A stretch of DNA of 52,810 nt from Verrucomicrobiota bacterium (GTDB taxonomy: Bacteria; Verrucomicrobiota; Kiritimatiellia; JAAZAB01), in assembly GCA_018898455.1 (NCBI GenBank), contig JAHIJO010000080.1, forward strand, positions 1 through 52,810. Direction: 5' to 3'. Positions 51,519-52,810 of the stretch are shown here, in pieces. A program made the position numbers and the translations under genes. Positions within the stretch are counted from its first letter, which is position 1; every line of letters begins with the position of its first letter. Below the pieces are notes generated by a model, which worked only from the letters and a program-made list of their open reading frames with translations, was not told the origin of the DNA and ran no database searches.

Positions 51519-51588
51519 TATTAATAAACTTTAATTAGGCCTTCGGCAATTTTGCCGTTCGATCTAATATATTCCATCGAGTCATACT

Positions 51589-52650
51589 ATGAATAAAGAA
51601 TCCTTATCGTTTCTTAAAGACCTGATGCGCCAGCCATCCCCTTCGGGTTTCGAAGTGCCCGCTCAAAGGATCATCAAGGCGCGAATGAAATCCTTCGCGG
51701 ACAAGGTCACAACCGATGTCCATGGCAACGTCATCGGCATCCTCAATGAAAAGGCGCCCCTGAAGGTGATGCTGGCGGGGCATGTGGATGAAATCGGCCT
51801 GATGATCACCCACATCGACAGCAATGGCTTTATCTATTTTGCGGCGATCGGCGGCATGGATCCGGTGGTCGCCGTCGGCCAGCGGATTTGTATTATTGCA
51901 AGACACGGTTCGGTGCGCGGCGTGATCGGCCGCAAGCCCATCCACCTGATGGATTCCAGTGAAAAAGGCAAGGAACTCAAGATGGACGATCTCTGGATCG
52001 ACATCGGCGCCAAGAACAAAAAAGACGCGCTGAAAGCCGTGGCCATCGGCGACCCGATCGTTGTGAATCCCGACTTCATCGAGATGCGCAATGAACTTGT
52101 ATCCTCTCGGGCCTTTGACGACCGGATCGGCGCCTGGGTCATCGTGGAAGTATTGCGCGGATTGAAGGGCCGAAAGTTGAAGGTCGCCGTGCACGCCGTG
52201 TCCACCGTGCAGGAAGAATTGGGAGGGCGGGGCGCGATTACGAGCGCCTACAACATTCATCCGGACGCGGGCATTGCGGTGGACGTTGGGTTCGCTTCCG
52301 ACTGCCCGGGAGTCGACCCCAAGAAAGTCGGCGACATCGCCCTCGGCAAAGGCCCTATTCTCCATGTCGGCGCCAACATCAATCCGATCCTCGGACAAAT
52401 GCTGATCACCACGGCGACCAAGAACCGTATCCGGTACCAGATGCAGGCGGAGCCGCGGGGCACCGGCACGGACGCCAATCCCATCCAGTTATCGCGCGGC
52501 GGATGCGCCGCCGCGCTGGTCAGCGTTCCCAATCGCTACATGCATACTCCCGTGGAAGTCGTATCCCTGAAGGACCTGGACGCCACCGTGACGCTCATCG
52601 CCCAGACGCTCCTCGCGATGAAAGGCAACGAAAGTTTTATTCCGAACTGA
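51589..52650 (+). CDS. M42-family aminopeptidase
   Basis: A 353-residue cytoplasmic metallo-aminopeptidase (TET/PepA-type, sometimes labelled endoglucanase M). The two-metal site is readable: MLAGHVDEIG (His near 65), SRAFDDRIGAW (bridging Asp), VQEELGGRGA (catalytic Glu and metal Glu), AVDVGFASDC (Asp) and NRYMHTPVEV (His). These enzymes form dodecameric tetrahedra that trim peptides from the proteasome or other proteases. The start has little ribosome-binding sequence (ATCGAG upstream), but the N-terminus SLSFLKDLMRQPSPSGFE matches the family (LL..L...pspSG.E). It is monocistronic behind the promoter at 51490-51518. Confidence 0.93.
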   Translation: MNKESLSFLKDLMRQPSPSGFEVPAQRIIKARMKSFADKVTTDVHGNVIGILNEKAPLKVMLAGHVDEIGLMITHIDSNGFIYFAAIGGMDPVVAVGQRICIIARHGSVRGVIGRKPIHLMDSSEKGKELKMDDLWIDIGAKNKKDALKAVAIGDPIVVNPDFIEMRNELVSSRAFDDRIGAWVIVEVLRGLKGRKLKVAVHAVSTVQEELGGRGAITSAYNIHPDAGIAVDVGFASDCPGVDPKKVGDIALGKGPILHVGANINPILGQMLITTATKNRIRYQMQAEPRGTGTDANPIQLSRGGCAAALVSVPNRYMHTPVEVVSLKDLDATVTLIAQTLLAMKGNESFIPN

Positions 52651-52810
52651 ATGCGGTTTCCCCCGTTTTTTGGAAAGGTAGCTAAGCGAGGATTTTGGTA
52701 AGCTCAGACCTCCTGACATAGCCCTCGACCGTTGTGCTGATTGTTCACGATAATATGTCCGCTTTTGTGGGCAGAATATGCGTTTTGGCCCGTATTCACA
52801 AGACAAATGA
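52651..52810. other. Right-hand end of the window
   Basis: No gene is supported in the last 160 bases and no terminator is clear. The window ends before any new gene becomes recognisable. Confidence 0.4.

Overview
The window looks like a chromosome segment from an uncultured member of the PVC superphylum, most likely the Kiritimatiellota/Lentisphaerota/Verrucomicrobiota side. The best marker is a 51-residue 'small basic protein' gene (16327-16482), a family known essentially from Chlamydiae and Verrucomicrobia-related phyla. Eukaryote-like Ser/Thr kinases, a membrane-anchored PP2C phosphatase, UroD-like proteins and many orphan carbohydrate enzymes fit the same assignment. Base composition is moderately GC-rich, with one AT-rich gap near 1740-1980. 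No rRNA, tRNA or CRISPR array was seen.

Layout. 1-445 is hairpin-dense non-coding DNA. Then come truA and a decayed integron-type integrase (1313-1735). 2108-6224 is a plus-strand catabolic cluster: UroD-like protein, SDR epimerase, GH29 alpha-L-fucosidase and a small alpha/beta hydrolase. 6539-11821 is a minus-strand cluster: GH38-like mannosidase, M14/AstE-like deacylase and amidohydrolase. 12139-13925 holds two exporters (AEC and TauE/SafE) behind a near-consensus promoter. 14420-19790 is housekeeping and signalling: SH3 protein, RsuA/RluB pseudouridine synthase, small basic protein, PP2C phosphatase and a short GuaA without its glutaminase domain. 19811-30083 starts with a coiled-coil lipoprotein and continues with a 9-kb set of apparently cytoplasmic polysaccharide-processing proteins (PcRGLX/YetA-like, DUF4450-like, TIM-barrel glycosidase-like, tandem AXE-like esterase). 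30281-36270 carries a two-kinase-domain receptor protein, LemA, a membrane protein and an NYN nuclease-like protein, with an M48 peptidase remnant between them. 36412-39927 is a GH4 / AraC / CE15 uronate-glycan unit. 40221-44107 is a TPR lipoprotein-cvpA-dnaG operon. 44314-52650 contains an oxidoreductase, L31, RF1, a NanA-like lyase, a truncated acylglucosamine epimerase, PrmC, an MBL hydrolase paired with a kinase, and an M42 peptidase.

How the genes work together. The accessory genes describe a glycan scavenger that handles fucose-, mannose-, uronate- and possibly rhamnogalacturonan- and sialate-type sugars with enzymes that mostly lack export signals. Oligosaccharides are therefore probably imported before processing. 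No transporter of the SusCD or ABC type is visible here. The core genes (truA, rsuA/rluB, guaA, dnaG, rpmE, prfA, prmC) are interleaved with these islands, and several islands have left scars: an integrase pseudogene, a peptidase remnant, a truncated epimerase, a MITE-like element and at least two families of dispersed hairpin repeats.

All identifications come from reading translated sequence and motifs by eye; no database search was run. Family names marked 'like' are inferences.
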